Source of the DNA: Aquatica leii
Taxonomy: Eukaryota > Arthropoda > Insecta > Coleoptera > Lampyridae
Direction: 5' to 3'
Assembly (NCBI GenBank): GCA_035610365.1
Contig: CM069434.1
Coordinates: 95,840,806 to 95,904,805 of the forward strand
DNA: 64,000 bases
Shown: in pieces, positions 1-12,540 of the stretch
Layout of the letters: the number at the start of each line of letters is the position of its first letter
Numbering within the stretch: the stretch's first letter is position 1
The notes under the pieces: model-generated
Seen by the model: the letters and a program-made list of their open reading frames with translations, nothing else
The model's database searches: none
What the model was told of the DNA's origin: nothing
Program-made: the position numbers and the translations under genes

Positions 1-640
1 TTTAAAAAAAAAACAATACGTTTACACGAAAAATATTTAAACATGGACTCTGATAAAGTAGAAATATAAAAAGTTTGTCTAATCAAAAATCAGAAATGTA
101 AAGACTCGATCTAAATAAATAGTGTTTAACGCGTGTGCCAGTAAAAATAAATACCAGTTTAGATAAACCAAAGTGCAGCTTATCTGCGGACAGTGTTTAT
201 AAATATAAAGTAATATCAATATTGGTAATGTTAACGTTTATACACAGTAATTAAAATTTTTTAATAAACAACACATAAACAACAAATAATAAAAAAACAG
301 TGTTGTTTGTTATTAGATCAGAAACATTTAACAGTAAACACATAATGGAATAACAATAATATGCGCTACTATTAAGAGGATTGTTTGTTAACTACGCGGC
401 CTAACACAAAAATGGCGCACATTTGGAAGATTTTTTTTACTATTTTGTAGAATCATCTTTTAATAGGTTAGGTATTACAGTATAAAACGATCTGGTAATT
501 AGTCTGTTTTTGACGGTACGCAAAAGTGAACGTCTCGTGTGATTTGGTAAGCAGTAAAAAAAACTGAGTTGAAAGCAATTAATCAAAACTTTTATCTAAA
601 AAGCTTAACAGTAACCGAAATCATCATTTTTTAATGTTCA
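1..640. other. AT-rich DNA, no feature seen
   Basis: Strongly AT-rich with short A and T runs. I see no long ORF, repeat or terminal repeat. It may hold the 5' flank or left end of the mariner fossil that follows, but I could not find a matching inverted repeat. Confidence 0.5.
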
Positions 641-649
641 AAAAGTGGG

Positions 650-1345
650 TTGCCGAATCTAAATGTAGTCATTCATCATATCGTATTGGATGGCCGTCGA
701 GGAAAAGTGTGCGATTTAGCACACATACTGGTTATCTCAAATGACAGCGCCCACAGAATTTTAACTACAGAATTGGAAATAAAAAAACACTCTATGCGTT
801 GGGTGCCGTGGTTGCTCACACCGGAAATAAAACTAAATCGGTTGAGTGTTTTTCGCAACCTTTTAGTACATTTTTTCCGCAATCTGAAAGACTTCTTGGA
901 CCGTTTCATAACCATCAATAAATCTTCTATCCAACATACACTTCCGAAATCAAAAAAACAGTCCAAACAATGAACACACAAAAGTTCTCCGTCATCGAAT
1001 AAGGCAAAAACGATTTTGTCAGTAAAAAAAGTTATAGTAACTGTAAGATTTTTATAGAATTACTTTGGTGAACTAATCAGATAAAGGAAAAACAATAAAG
1101 ACGACTATTATACCAATGTATGGCAATAACTTAGCAACAAAAGAGAAAGAGTTTTATTTGGCAATGAAAAAAGTGTTTTTTTATCAGGATAACGCATCTA
1201 CCAAGTCTTCGATAGGAATAGTCAGCATTGATGAATTTGGATTCAAATTAGTGCTTCATTTGTACTATTCTCAAGATTTGCCTCCCCAGCAGTTATCATT
1301 AATTAAAAATTGTGTTTTTTACGTTTATTTAAAAATAGCTAAAAT
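650..1345 (+). pseudogene. mariner transposase remnant (copy 1)
   Basis: Decayed Tc1/mariner transposase in several frames. The first stretch (650-973) has the order of the middle of a mariner transposase: a second HTH-like part with RILTTELEIKK, then MRWVPWLLTPEIKLNR, matching the family's RWVPxxLTxxQKxxR block, then FLDRF. The family normally has FLDRIVTGDE next; here the first catalytic Asp context is lost. A second stretch (about 1160-1345) has FYQDNASTKSS, the catalytic QDN/HDN block, and YYSQDLPPQQ, the YSPDLAPSDY block, in which the third catalytic Asp is replaced. The N-terminus is missing, stops and frame changes separate the parts, and no clear TIRs were found. Seen: the blocks and their order. 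Known: mariner signatures. Inferred: an old inactive copy. Confidence 0.75.
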
Positions 1346-1370
1346 TGCAAAAAAACATTTTCTTTTATAA

Positions 1371-3333
1371 TTGTATTTATGTATATTTTATAACTTTTTA
1401 AGCTTATTTTTTTATTATATTATGTCATTTGTTACAGTTTAAAATTTTATTTTATTTTATTTACAAACGAAATCAAAGTCATAAATTTTGCAAGTGATGT
1501 TTTGGTACAAAGTTTTTATTTACTTAAATATGAAACACACTATGTATTTATCAACTACAGAACAGTTAACGCCTAGCAGTGTTTGCATAATAATTTAAAA
1601 AAATTTGAAAACATGGCAGATGTGTATACTTTGAGAATGATAAATGTTCAACAACAGTAGCGCCTAATAAAAATGTCAATGTAGTAAAAAAACTTCTACT
1701 ACGTAAAGACAGATAAGTGGCACAGTAAATGATAAAGTGAAACCAAAAATAAATGCACCCAAATTACCCAATTTTTAAACGAAAAATATTGATTCCGCAT
1801 GGATTACAGATTCTTTCGGTAATTCTATTACACAAGATCGTGTACCAAATCTCGTTGACTTTATTAAGTTTTTAAAAAAATATTCTTGTATAATTCAACA
1901 TTTGTTTACTATCATATACACGCTAAAGAATTTCTTAATGTAATAAAAATATAAAAACTGGTTCAACAGATTTCCTGTCGGAGAATTTAAATAAAATTAT
2001 ATATTAATGAATTTATATTAATGAACTTTCAATAAGTCGTTTAACATAGACATTTAACGCAAGAACGACGCGAATAATAAATAATAATCTGTGCCAAAAA
2101 AAAGTATTTTTTTAAGTTATTAATTGCATTAAATCATACCGCCGCCAAAGCAAGTTTTTCTGTAATTGTGTAATTGTTGCGTGTTGCACGCAAATTTCAA
2201 ACCCAAAGAAGAACTGCACCAAAGGCGTTTTAACATTCAATAAATAGATTTTTTTGCGTATTTTTTCTATTAAAATAATTTTCACTTTTAAGTTACCATA
2301 AGGAATATTTACTCAGCAGCTGCTGTCTTGTTGTTTATTAGGGAAGTTGTGGTTTTTTTTCTAATTGTAAATTTTACCTAATCATGTCCTTAACGCACTG
2401 ATTATCTACATTTTTAAGCAACCCTTATCGTAATCAATCTAAACTTTAAAGATAAGGCATCTCTTTTTTTGGTTGATTCTAATTTCTATGTAGACGCACC
2501 TTAATCTTAAATCTAAATGTTACGATATTACAAGATTTTAAATATCAAACGAATTAACAATGAGGAAGGTTAAATTAGATTGAGGCCAATTGTTACTTAT
2601 TTGCGTTTTCATTAGTGGCGCATTTAAAATATTTAAATAACAGAACCATTGACATTCTATAAGTAGAATTTATTTTCAATTACTTTAAATCGAGAAATTA
2701 TATTTACATTTTATACTAATATTCTGTAATATATTCTTATTTTACACAGATAGAATTTAACTTTATTTAAAAATACGTGCAGTTTAAGTTGGAGGTAATA
2801 CAAGCAAATGATACTTTATATAACACAAGCAGGTCGTGTTTTCCATATTTAAGACTTAAAGGTTGCGATAACATGAATATGCATTTGTAGTGTTCATTTA
2901 CCCAGTTGTTTTTAAAAAAATTTGCAAAAAAAGCACATTATACACTTCTTCGGTGGATTCGAATTATGTACATAAAAATTATGCGCTACTAGAAGATTGT
3001 AAAGTATACTTCTTACTCAGGAAGGAACTCAACAAAAATTAGTTTTAATTAAAGATTTTTGTTAAACTAAACAGCAAAATTAATTACTCTAATGTATTTA
3101 TTAATTAAAACAATTTTTTTTTCGAAAACAAGCTTTAGTTTTGGCTAAGTTTTATTACTGTTTAAAAAATAATTTTTAAGAATAATTTAATTTAAACATA
3201 TCTTACGTTTATGTTCAAATTAATTACCAAAATGTTAACTAAACTTAGTTACATAAAAAACAAATTTAGTTTACAAAACTAAATATCCCATAAGTAAATT
3301 ACATTTTACAAAAAAATTATAGAAACCTTTAAA
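1371..3333. other. AT-rich DNA, no gene seen
   Basis: About 2 kb of AT-rich sequence. The only structure noticed is a small perfect hairpin of the form GCGTG-TTG-CACGC near 2178-2190. No coding or transposon signature could be supported. Confidence 0.4.
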
Positions 3334-3562
3334 GTAATTGTTTGTATCTCAGTTGGTGGTAAAAGTTAGAATTAGTAAACTTTTCTGTAGTGGGTTTTCT
3401 ATTGTTTTGTTAATTGTAAAATGTTTGTTTTTAGAAACATATGAGCAATTGTTTATTAATGATCTCACGGCACAAAGAAGTATACATTTAACCCATGCAA
3501 AACGTTGCCAGATTAAACAATTAGTTCTAACTCTTACGCCATGCTGAGATAGAAACAATTAC
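3334..3562. mobile_element. short MITE-like element with about 45-bp TIRs
   Basis: A 229-bp segment starts with GTAATTGTTTGTATCTCAG and ends with the inverted counterpart, CTGAGATAGAAACAATTAC. The inverted similarity runs about 45-50 bp inward and includes GTTAGAATTAGT against GTTAGAACTAAT. Two ORFs of 69 codons read through it on opposite strands, a by-product of the symmetry and not evidence of genes. Size and structure fit a non-autonomous DNA transposon. No parent transposase with these ends was seen in the window, and I could not settle the target-site duplication. Confidence 0.7.
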
Positions 3563-3981
3563 CTAAAATTACAATAAAGAAAAAATTAATTAAAACATAA
3601 ACCACTCAAAAAAGCCAAATAAAAAAATTAAAATTGGGTTAAATTTATTTCTTTTGTAAATTGCAATACAACACAAATACATTTTAAAAGTTTTGTTCAA
3701 AATCGTCATCGAATAAAACGGGCAATTTAAACGTAAAAATAAAACAAAATCCTGAATTAATGGGTTCTAATAGTAATTTATGTCACTAACGTCAAAAAGT
3801 AAAGCATAGCATAACAAACATTAAACACGAGAGTTACATATATTATTTTTTGTGCCACATAAAATAATCTTTTAAAATAAATAAAAAGAATGTTAATAAA
3901 AACTCAACAAATCTAATATTGGTACTACATTTAATTTTGACAGTCAATTTAAAATCTTAAACTAGTTTATATTACTACAGT
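3563..3981. other. AT-rich DNA, no feature seen
   Basis: Intervening AT-rich sequence without a recognised feature. Confidence 0.4.
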
Positions 3982-4255
3982 CGTTGCCACGAAAAATGAT
4001 CCCATTTAGAAAACATGTTCTATTATTTACTATTTTTTGTTTGTGTTATGAGTAAATCAATTGATTAATTAACATTAGTTGACGTTTGTCATAAGCCACT
4101 GATTTACATTTTAAAGTTTCAGTTCTATCAACTATATAAAACTGACGAACAATCGAACAAAGCATGTTTAAGTTCAATTCAAACCACAATCTGTGTATCA
4201 ACTGATTTGGTTAACGAGTTTTCACTTAATTTAGAAGCATACAAGTTTGACGTAA
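3982..4255 (+). repeat. dispersed repeat, copy 1 (partner at 8810-9258)
   Basis: Begins with CGTTGCCACGAAAAATGATCC and shares a series of blocks in the same order with 8810-9258: the GTTGCCACGAAA start, TTAGTTGACGTTTGTCAT, TTACATTTTAAAGTTTCAGT, TATCAACTATA, and an ACGAGTTTTCACTTAATT block. The copies differ by substitutions and by about 170 bp of extra sequence in the second. No coding capacity is evident. It could be a non-autonomous transposon, a SINE or part of an LTR; the family is not identified. Confidence 0.6.
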
Positions 4256-4460
4256 GGATCTTTGTTCCTGGCAACGACTATATTTCAAAATACATGTAGT
4301 ATTTGAATTTATAAAATTTTTATAACGTTTTTTCTTATTTTTAACAAGAAAGACTTTTAAATGCATTTTCTACCAGACACATACTTCTACTTAAATAAAA
4401 ATTGACTTTAAAAATATTGTTTTATGTAGATTTCGATTTATCACTGTAGTTTTAGTTTTG

Positions 4461-4500
4461 TCTTCTTCTTCTTCTTCTTCTTTTTCTTCATCTTCTTCAT
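4461..4500. repeat. TTC microsatellite
   Basis: Imperfect TTC/CTT tract of about 40 bp, interrupted by a short T run and TTCA variants. Confidence 0.85.
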
Positions 4501-4734
4501 TACGCAACTACATTAACAAACAGTTGTTGATGTTTGCAATAAAGACAACACAAATATTGGTGAACCAATCAATAATCCAAATCATTTCAAGCAGTTATGA
4601 AACCAATTTTAAATTGAATTGATTTTCCCTTTCTTTTGCGATTAAGCAATGTTGACATATAGCTATCAAAAAGAACATATAATTTGACAAAAACCCCAAC
4701 TTAACCTTCATAAGTATTCAGTTTAGTACAATTG

Positions 4735-5285
4735 AAAATGGCAATAAATAAAGTGCATATCCGACACTGCATTCTTTACGAATTCCAGCTAGAAAAAAAA
4801 ATGGTGCAAGAGCTTCCAGAAAAGTTGATAGTAACGCAGCAAACGATTTCCAAACGCCTCCATAAAATGGAAGAGATCCGTAATGAAAAAAAATGGTTCC
4901 GCATGAACATAGTGATACCAATAAAAATCCACGAGTGGTCGCGTGGCTTTCTCTGCTCAATAAGCAACGGCAAAAGTCTTTCTTGTGGAAAATCATTACG
5001 AGGGATAAGAAATGGATATTTTATGACAATCGTGAACGTGAACTCTGGTGAATAATTAAATTTGGTCGCAAAACCCAATCGCATTGGAAATAAAGTTTTT
5101 CTCTACATCTGACGGCGTATCAAAGTCGTGCTTTATTATGAATTTTTGGAAACAGGTGCAACAATTACCGCGGACTGTTACTACTACTAAGAAAAGTGAA
5201 CGTCCAGTAAAATTCATGCATGACCACGCCAGGTCACACACGTCCAAAGACCTAACATTTTTCCGAGATCAAATCGCTGTAATGT
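4735..5285 (+). pseudogene. mariner transposase remnant (copy 2)
   Basis: Decayed mariner-type transposase unlike copy 1. From the start, HIRHCILYEFQL matches the first HTH of mauritiana/mellifera-like transposases. TISKRLHKM then matches the TVSKRLHxMG block of the second HTH, followed directly by KKWF where KWVPHEL is expected; a long stretch of the N-terminal domain is missing. In another frame near 5005-5045 lies DKKWIFYDNRERELW, the catalytic GDEKWIxYDN motif with Glu changed to Lys. Further on are KVVLYYEFLETGATI and then MHDHARSHTSKDL, the second catalytic Asp block (normally HDNARPH). The D3 block is absent. Many frame changes and stops make it non-functional. Confidence 0.8.
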
Positions 5286-5389
5286 AAAATTAAATATTAT
5301 TACGTTATACGGTCATTTTAATTATACCATTCAATTGTTACACCTCTTTAGCTAATAATTATCTAAGACACTAAAAGTTATTATAATAC
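5286..5389. other. short AT-rich spacer
   Basis: About 100 bp between the mariner remnant and the tandem array; may contain the mariner 3' end. Confidence 0.3.
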
Positions 5390-7170
5390 ATGTAATGATT
5401 TATTTAAACTAATTTAATAAAACTAGTAAATTTTGAACGATTTGGTATCAGAAGCGTAGATAGTAAACCACGCAGTTTTTTCTTTGCTTTGTAATGTCTG
5501 ACAAATCAAATAGAAATGGTTTACATCAAATCGAAATGTTGTATTATTTTGCAAAAAACATTGACCCTATTAATAATACTAATTTAGATAAAATATTTTT
5601 TTTTAAATTGAGATCCACATTATAATTGAAAAATTGTAGCAGGACAACACTCATAATGAAGCGCGTATAAAAAACGTTTAGTAAAAAAATTGGTATCAGC
5701 TACACCGATGAAGAAACCGGGTGAGTTGAATGCTAAAAAATTTGCAAGCCAAGTAAATTGGTTAAAATATGTTTTTGTCATAAATGGTTTTACGCAACTG
5801 TGACAAGACAATCAAATGAAATTATGATGCATGTAATAATTTATTTAAACGAATTTAATAAAATTAGTAATTGGGCAACAATGTAATGAATTGGTATCAG
5901 AAGCACGCAAAAAATTTTTGGATGTGTAACGTCTGACAAATCGAATAGAAATGGTATAAAATATTGTAAACTCAAAACTCAAGTTTTATTGTGTGTAACT
6001 TAATATTCACCACCCCATTTCTATAAAGTTTGACTAAAATGATATACATTGATTCGAAATGCACAACTCACTGCGTGAAATTTGGCATTCGGTGACTTTG
6101 GTAAAAAAAAACAGTCTAATCAACAATTTTAATTTGATGCTTTAAAAATTTGTATAATCAAAATCACAAAAACAAATTTTAAACTATTTCCATTTTATAC
6201 TTTAATTTCTATTTGATTTGATGTATTTCTATGCGATCTTAAGTTAGAGAATAGAACTAAATGATAGAAAACGATCAGATCAACAATGTTGATATTACCC
6301 TTATTAGAATCGTAGAAAAACACAGAATACCAATTTCAAATAATTTTGATTTGATTCTCAGATTTTATTTGATTTTTTCTAATAGAACAGCTATACCAAA
6401 ACATATAATTGAATAAAATAATAAAAATTATAGCAAAACGACACTCATAGTGAAGCGTCTATTAACTCATAGTAAAAAACATTTATAAAAATTTTTGGTA
6501 TCAGCATTAAGTAGGTACAGCAATAAAGAAACCAAGTGAGTTGAATGCAAGGAGATTTACAAACTATGAAAATTGGTTAAAATGTGTTTTTGTCATAAAT
6601 GGTTTTACGCAACTGGCATAAGAAACTCAAAAAATAATATAATATATGTAATAATTTACTAAAATTAGTAAATTGGCAACGATTTAATGAATTGGTATCA
6701 GAAGCATAGATAGTAAACCACGCAAAATGTGTTTGGTTTTGTGACGTCTGACAAATCAAATAGAAATCGTATACATCAAATCCAATTATCGAAACTTGAA
6801 GCAAAACTATTATTGTGTGTAACTTAATATTCTTCAGCCCAATTTTGTAAATTTTGACTTGCTGTGTGAAATTTGGTATTTTGTGACTTGGACGAATAAC
6901 AGTCCAATCGGCAATTTTAATTAGACGCTTCGAAAGTTTGTATAATTAAAATCGTAGAAAACAATTCAATTTTATGCTTTATTTGCTTTTTGATTTTGCG
7001 TATTTCCATTTGATTTTAAGTTACAGAATACAACTGAATGGTAGAAAACAGTCAGATCAACAATTTTGATTTGACTGTGACTGAAATCGTAGAAAATTAC
7101 AGAATATCGAGTGAATTGATTACGTTAAAAAGTGTTTTTGTCAGTAATGGCTTGACATAACTTAAACAAT
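5390..7170. repeat. degenerate tandem array, unit about 0.8 kb
   Basis: Three block types recur in fixed order. Block A (TGGTATCAGAAGC, then GTCTGACAAATC and AATAGAAAT) occurs near 5390-5540, 5831-5950 and 6645-6790. Block B (CACTCATAATGAAGCG, then GGTATCAGC, GAGTTGAATGC, TTTTTGTCATAAATGGTTTT and ACGCAACTG) occurs near 5620-5830 and 6404-6640, with a stub at about 7110-7160. Block C (TATTGTGTGTAACTTAATATTC through GTGAAATTTGG and CAGATCAACAAT) occurs near 5987-6340 and 6811-7110. Matching blocks lie about 785-825 bp apart, giving about two B-A-C units plus partial ends. No coding frame is conserved between copies. It looks like a local duplication of a non-coding element or an incipient satellite. 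Confidence 0.8.
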
Positions 7171-8809
7171 TTTGTCTGTATTAAAATAGTTTTAAGTTTT
7201 TTTAGTTATTCCGACTATCGTTAAAAATTAATGTACTCAAAACTGAACTTTCGATTATTTTCTATATTGGATTTCAGATTTAATATTTGGATTTTTTTTT
7301 ATTAGGTCTATTACAACGTTTATGCTCTTCTATTTCTTGCAGTTTGTTAAAAACATGATAAGTGTTAACTTCATGTTAAAAATAAAATTAATTTTTCTTT
7401 CAAACATAGTTTTTATAATGTTATGTGTTTGTTATACTAGTAATCGTCTTAAATTATTTTTTTTAATCTGAATATTTTTCAACAAAATTATTCTAAAAAA
7501 AAAGATTTTTTTTTCAGTACCAAAACTTTTCTTATAGATGTTACAAAGACGTTATTTTTTAAAACCGTTTTTCTGGTTTTTGTCAATCATTTTTACTTTT
7601 CAAACAGTACGAAAAATTTTAAAATATATTATGTGATTTTTTATTATGTTTAGATTATAAAAACATACAATGTAAATTTTTTTGACTTGAAAAAAAAATG
7701 TTACTGAGGAATATACCAAATCGTTGTAAACATTTAAAATTAAAACTCATAAAAAATCAAAGATGAGAGACGGATTTGTTGCATAGACAAGTCAATACTT
7801 TTCACAATTTAATAATTTTTTTAACTGAAGTAAATTGGTTCATATTTTCAGTCTTGTGACGCTATTTTTCTTAAGCAAATACCAAATACATATGTTAGAC
7901 ACCTAAATGAAATCCAAAGAAGTAAATAACAGAGTTAAAGCTTTCAGAAAAATGAACAAAATAAGAGTTTAAAAAAAAGTTCAAAATTGTAGTATTTCTT
8001 AATGTTATAACGTCAATTCAATAATTAAAATAAACAGAATAGTCATTGCCTTAGATCTAAAGTTTAATACTTGACAATCACATCAAAAATTGCTTAATTT
8101 AACAAATAAAAATTTTAATTTAGCCAGAAAAATGTCTCACATTCTAGTATACTTTAACTCACTTTTTTAATAGTTGAAAACCATTTTATACTCTAAAACG
8201 TACGTGGAAACATGTTATTAATTTGAGATAAACATTTGTTACATACAAAAAACGTAAATACAAAGTTTATTAAAAACCTTTTATTGGAAAAATTTAATTA
8301 AACAAATAATAAAAAACGTTGCCAATCAGCCAATAATAATCTAAATTTATTAAATAGTTAATTTTGTTGAATTTGTTCTGTGTGTTAATAACTAAGTCTG
8401 ATAATGACCTAACAAATTAACGAGGTCAAAACATGTAACAAATAAAAATTTATATTGTTATTGGCTAGTTGACAACGTTTTTCATTAATTAATTAATTAA
8501 ATTTGAATGCGTTAAATAGAAAAAAAAATTTGTAGTGATCAATACCAAACAAATAAATAAACACTTTAATAATAAAAAAGATTTTTAACTTTAGTCATTT
8601 TTAAAAACAGAACTAGTTTCAGTAGTTGCAAAGAAATTTGAAACCAACTGATTTAAACAATAATAAAATTATTGCAAAACTGTAAACAACAAAACAAGAA
8701 AATTGTTACACTTTATTTTTACACTAGCTAGAAATGTTACTATATTAAATTTTACTAAAAACAAATCAAAAGTAGACATAAAAAGAAAAACAAAAAATTT
8801 AAATATAGA
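7171..8809. other. AT-rich DNA, no gene seen
   Basis: No recognisable coding or transposon signature. Small overlapping ORFs on both strands near 8670-8940 have no family resemblance and partly overlap the dispersed repeat that begins at 8810. Confidence 0.4.
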
Positions 8810-9258
8810 CGTTGCCACGAAAGATGATCCCTGCGTCATCACCGTGCAAAGTTGTAAAATATGTTTCATTATTCAAATGACAAAAGAAAACTGTGAATTC
8901 AACAGAGATAACATCATCTTTTGTTTTTGTTATAAATAAATCGCTTAATTAATTTTCTTGTTGATTGAAATTAGTTGACATTTGTCATGAGCTGCTTATT
9001 TACATTTTAAAGTTTCAGTTTTATCAACTATACAAAACTTACAAATGTTTACCGTATGTGTGATAAACTGATAAACTTTATAATTCATCCGATTCATTTG
9101 TATTTTTGTTTAATTATAACCAATATATTTTCGAAAAAATAGAAATGCAAGTTAGTATTTGGATTAAAAGGAATTAGCATTGCCACTACTTTAGTTTTTA
9201 AATTTTTAATGATTTGATTAGCGAGTTTTTACTTAATTCAGTTGCAGAAGACGATGAC
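8810..9258 (+). repeat. dispersed repeat, copy 2 (partner at 3982-4255)
   Basis: Starts with GTTGCCACGAAAGATGATCC and follows the same block order as the first copy, including GTTGACATTTGTCATGAGC, TTACATTTTAAAGTTTCAG and GCGAGTTTTTACTTAATTC. It carries about 170 bp more between the outer blocks. The family is unknown. Confidence 0.6.
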
Positions 9259-10742
9259 GTATTTTTTTTTCTAGAAACGACTAAAACACTTAACGAACTG
9301 ATCAGAATCAATTTTTAAAAGCATGAAAAAGCGTTTGGATTATAATGGAAATTATCAATAGACTACAAGTGCAAAATATTGCATTTAGTGAATTGTTTGC
9401 AGACTTTGGATGCAGAAAACTGACTAAATAAGACTATTTCTTTTTTTGGTGCGCATAAATTCAAATTCATTTTTTGTTGTATTTTATTTTTTATAAAAGA
9501 AAAATTAAATGTGTTGTTCATCTCTAAGTTGTGTAGACAGCACCGACAAACTATTTTATGTGCTAAGATTAATAGTGTTATTCTAAAACTAAATTTTTCC
9601 ATTCTCTAAAGTCTAAACCATTCATTTCAAATTGAGTTTTGAATTTTTCGGTGATCAAAAAAAGTTACGTATCAGGTTGTTAGGATTATAAAAAAAATTT
9701 TTAACGATTTGCTTAACGCATTACGTTTCTGTAAGACCTTTGTGACTAACAGACGTCGTAAAGGATACTATAAATAAACAGTTTGTTGACTTTTCAAGAG
9801 TAACTAAAAAGTGGTATAATTTTGTAAAAAAAATTCGTAGACAAAATACTTTCAGGAATTTTTAATTTTGTTTTAAAATGGATGCGTTACTAAGATTTAT
9901 TAAATTCGTTATTCAAAAATTTTACAAATTTTTTTTTCCAGAGCAAGAAGAGTTGCTAATGTTTGTTGATGTTTCGAGATTAATTGAAAAACGATGATTT
10001 TGAGAAGAAAAATTTTAGCAAATATAAAATCAAAAAATCTGAACGCTTGCATCTGCAAACAACCACAGTCATAAAAGCAAACTATTTATTTGCAAAAGAC
10101 TTAGACGGGGCAATATGTGACCGAGTGGCAACACGTTTTGTTTTTCATCTTGCCAAACGGACGGCAATTTTTGTAAAACGTATTCAAAATTATTTTATAT
10201 CTGAGTCTTACATCAAAATTTCTAAGACTACAAGGAAAAGACTTTAGAGAAATAATTAATTTTCTTTGACAAAAAGAAACGTATTTTAAAAAACCTTTTT
10301 TATTAAACATTTAAAAATTGTTTTGTTCAGATTAAGATACTAAATTAGAATTAGAACATCGTATCAATTTAAGCAACTGTAGATGTTTTACCGTAGCTAT
10401 AATTTTTAACAACATACAAATTTTAATAACAATTTTTTGTAAATAAAAAATATTGTAACAAGAAAATCTTTCTTGGTAATCACTTTTAATTTTGTTCTAA
10501 TATTTACAAACACAAAGGCTTTTAAAAATAAAGTAAAAAAAAGCTTGCAGACACATATTTGTATTTCTGCGATTTCTTGTGGTCAAAATACCACGTTTTC
10601 TATCGCAGCTGCAAAAAAATTGGTACACTAATAATTTGGCTTCAAGCTTTTTGAGAACTACCAACTGTTGTTTCTCGTGTCTCAAATATAATACACTTTT
10701 ATACTAATTTCCATTTATTTAATTTAAGTTGAAGATTTCGCA
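9259..10742. other. AT-rich DNA, no supported gene
   Basis: Contains an 87-codon ORF on plus (9984-10247) and a 79-codon ORF on minus (9363-9602). Neither has a convincing domain. The minus ORF has a faint likeness to the C-terminus of Harbinger transposases (a Cys-rich CCLHN block), too weak to annotate. Confidence 0.35.
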
Positions 10743-10774
10743 ATTATATATTATATATATTATATATTATATAA
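10743..10774. repeat. TA-rich palindromic tract
   Basis: A run of about 32 bp of alternating TATA/ATTATA units able to fold on itself; low complexity. Confidence 0.7.
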
Positions 10775-10801
10775 CAGATGCTTGATTATGTTCCTTTAAA
10801 A

Positions 10802-11180
10802 AAATTTTGTTTTTTAAAACCATAGCATTCTGAATAAGTTTTTTAATATTCTATCACGTTTCGTTATAGTACTTTGTTGCATTAGATTTTTAGTGTATCA
10901 ATTTTTTTATTAAAAAAATCAAAAATAAACGGTTTTGTTATAGTTTTTTTAATAATTGTTGCATTCTAAATCAACACCATCAACCTATTACAAGCTATCA
11001 CTTTATCATTGTCAACAATAATTGCACTATTTTTTTAACAGATTTTGTTTTTTAGAAGCATGGCATTCTGAAGTAATTCTTTACATTCTACCACTTTTTT
11101 GTTTACAGTATTTTGCACATACGTTTTCTAGTGAATACATTTGTTATCTAAAAAATTAAAAACTAACATTATTATTATAA
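10802..11180. repeat. degenerate direct duplication, period about 240 bp
   Basis: The block TTTTGTTTTTTAAAACCATA, then GCATTCTGAA, ATTCTATCAC and TTTAGTGTATCAA near 10806-10900 recurs as TTTTGTTTTTTAGAAGCATG, GCATTCTGAA, ATTCTACCAC and TCTAGTGAATAC near 11045-11140. Order and spacing are conserved over about 140 bp. Non-coding. Confidence 0.65.
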
Positions 11181-12540
11181 ATTCTAAAATTCGAAATTAT
11201 TATCATAAATCAATTCCAATTTGTTTTTGTTTTACAATAACAACTAACTGCATTATTTATACAAGTTTGGCCAATATAATCCTGAAATGATTATAAATTT
11301 GTGTTGATTTCATCTAAAGCACATAAGTGTTTCTAAAACTTGTTATTAAAAATTAACGTTTTTGTTTTTTAAATTTCGTAACTTTTTTCTGTAATATATA
11401 ACCTTTAAAAATAGTATTCATTCCTACGCTATGAATTTTGTTCAGGTGTGTCTGGTCATAGATTACAAAATATAAAAGAACATCTTATTTTAATCGGTTT
11501 GTATAAGTATACAAAAATGTGGTTTCGTGGGATATATTAACTTAGAAAGTGAAAAAAATAACATTTACTTGTGAAGCAATTTTTTTAGATTGACTGAAAA
11601 TTTGTTAAAATAACAAAAAGAATATTTGTATAAAATGAAACGAATTTCGAGTATTCTTTATTCATTCATTAATTTCGTCTTTTTATTAATAATAGAAATT
11701 AACAAAAGAATGTTATTGTTGAGTTATAACAATGGTTTCAAAAGTGAGTTCGATTACAAACTTAACGACGCTGTTTTAATAATATTGATTGAATACAATA
11801 GAATATTATACTCGTATTAATATGTAATGTATTATTTTGTTACTTTATATGTTATTAAAGACAGTGGCGTCGAATTTTGACTACGTATTGTAACAAACAA
11901 ATTATTTTGTTAATAAATAAAAGTTTTTTTTGTGAAAATTTCAACATGTAATGATGTGGCTTGAACATTACAACCGATTAATTATTCACAAAAAGTGAAT
12001 GTTTTACATAGTAAACAAATACATTTGGTTTTGGTAATTGTACGGTACTACTGATATTCACTTAACCCACCCTGTCACTTCTATAACATTTGCTCTAATG
12101 ATACTTTTTTTCTCACTTTCACATACAGTCGCACTTAATGCTTATATTATATTAACCACTAACTTTTTGTTGTATTGTTATTTGCCTCAACATGCAATTT
12201 TTAGATTAGTGGCGTATCAAACTTGTAATACAAATATTGAGTGTCAATGGTGACTAAAACCTAACGTTATGTAAACATTAAATTTGTTAGCTACTTCATT
12301 AAATCTACTTTTAATTATCGGAAACATCAACTAATTTTGTGTATTTAGTTATGGTTTATGTTTGATCTGAAATAATCTATCAATTTATACGTACAATATT
12401 TATCTTCAAATACAAAAAATTAATAAAATAAAAACGTTAGTGGAAGTTATAGCAATTATAGAAGTAAAAAAAAAACGATTTTCAGTTTGACTTGTTTCTT
12501 CACTGTGCGCGCTTTTGGTTTATTGATAAAACTGCTTACC
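11181..12540. other. AT-rich DNA, no gene seen
   Basis: Two small ORFs (11626-11820 and 12038-12253, the latter lacking an ATG start) have low-complexity hydrophobic translations and no family resemblance. Nothing further can be supported. Confidence 0.4.

Noticed and set aside
8669-8939. Overlapping ORFs on both strands
   Set aside because: Lys/Phe/Leu-rich translations without family resemblance, partly inside a dispersed repeat; chance ORFs in AT-rich DNA.
9363-9602. Possible Harbinger transposase C-terminus on minus (Cys-rich CCLHN block)
   Set aside because: Only one short block resembles the family, and neighbouring sequence does not continue the match in any frame.
10743-10774. TATA-rich tract as a promoter
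   Set aside because: No downstream ORF or initiator context; it is a simple palindromic TA tract.
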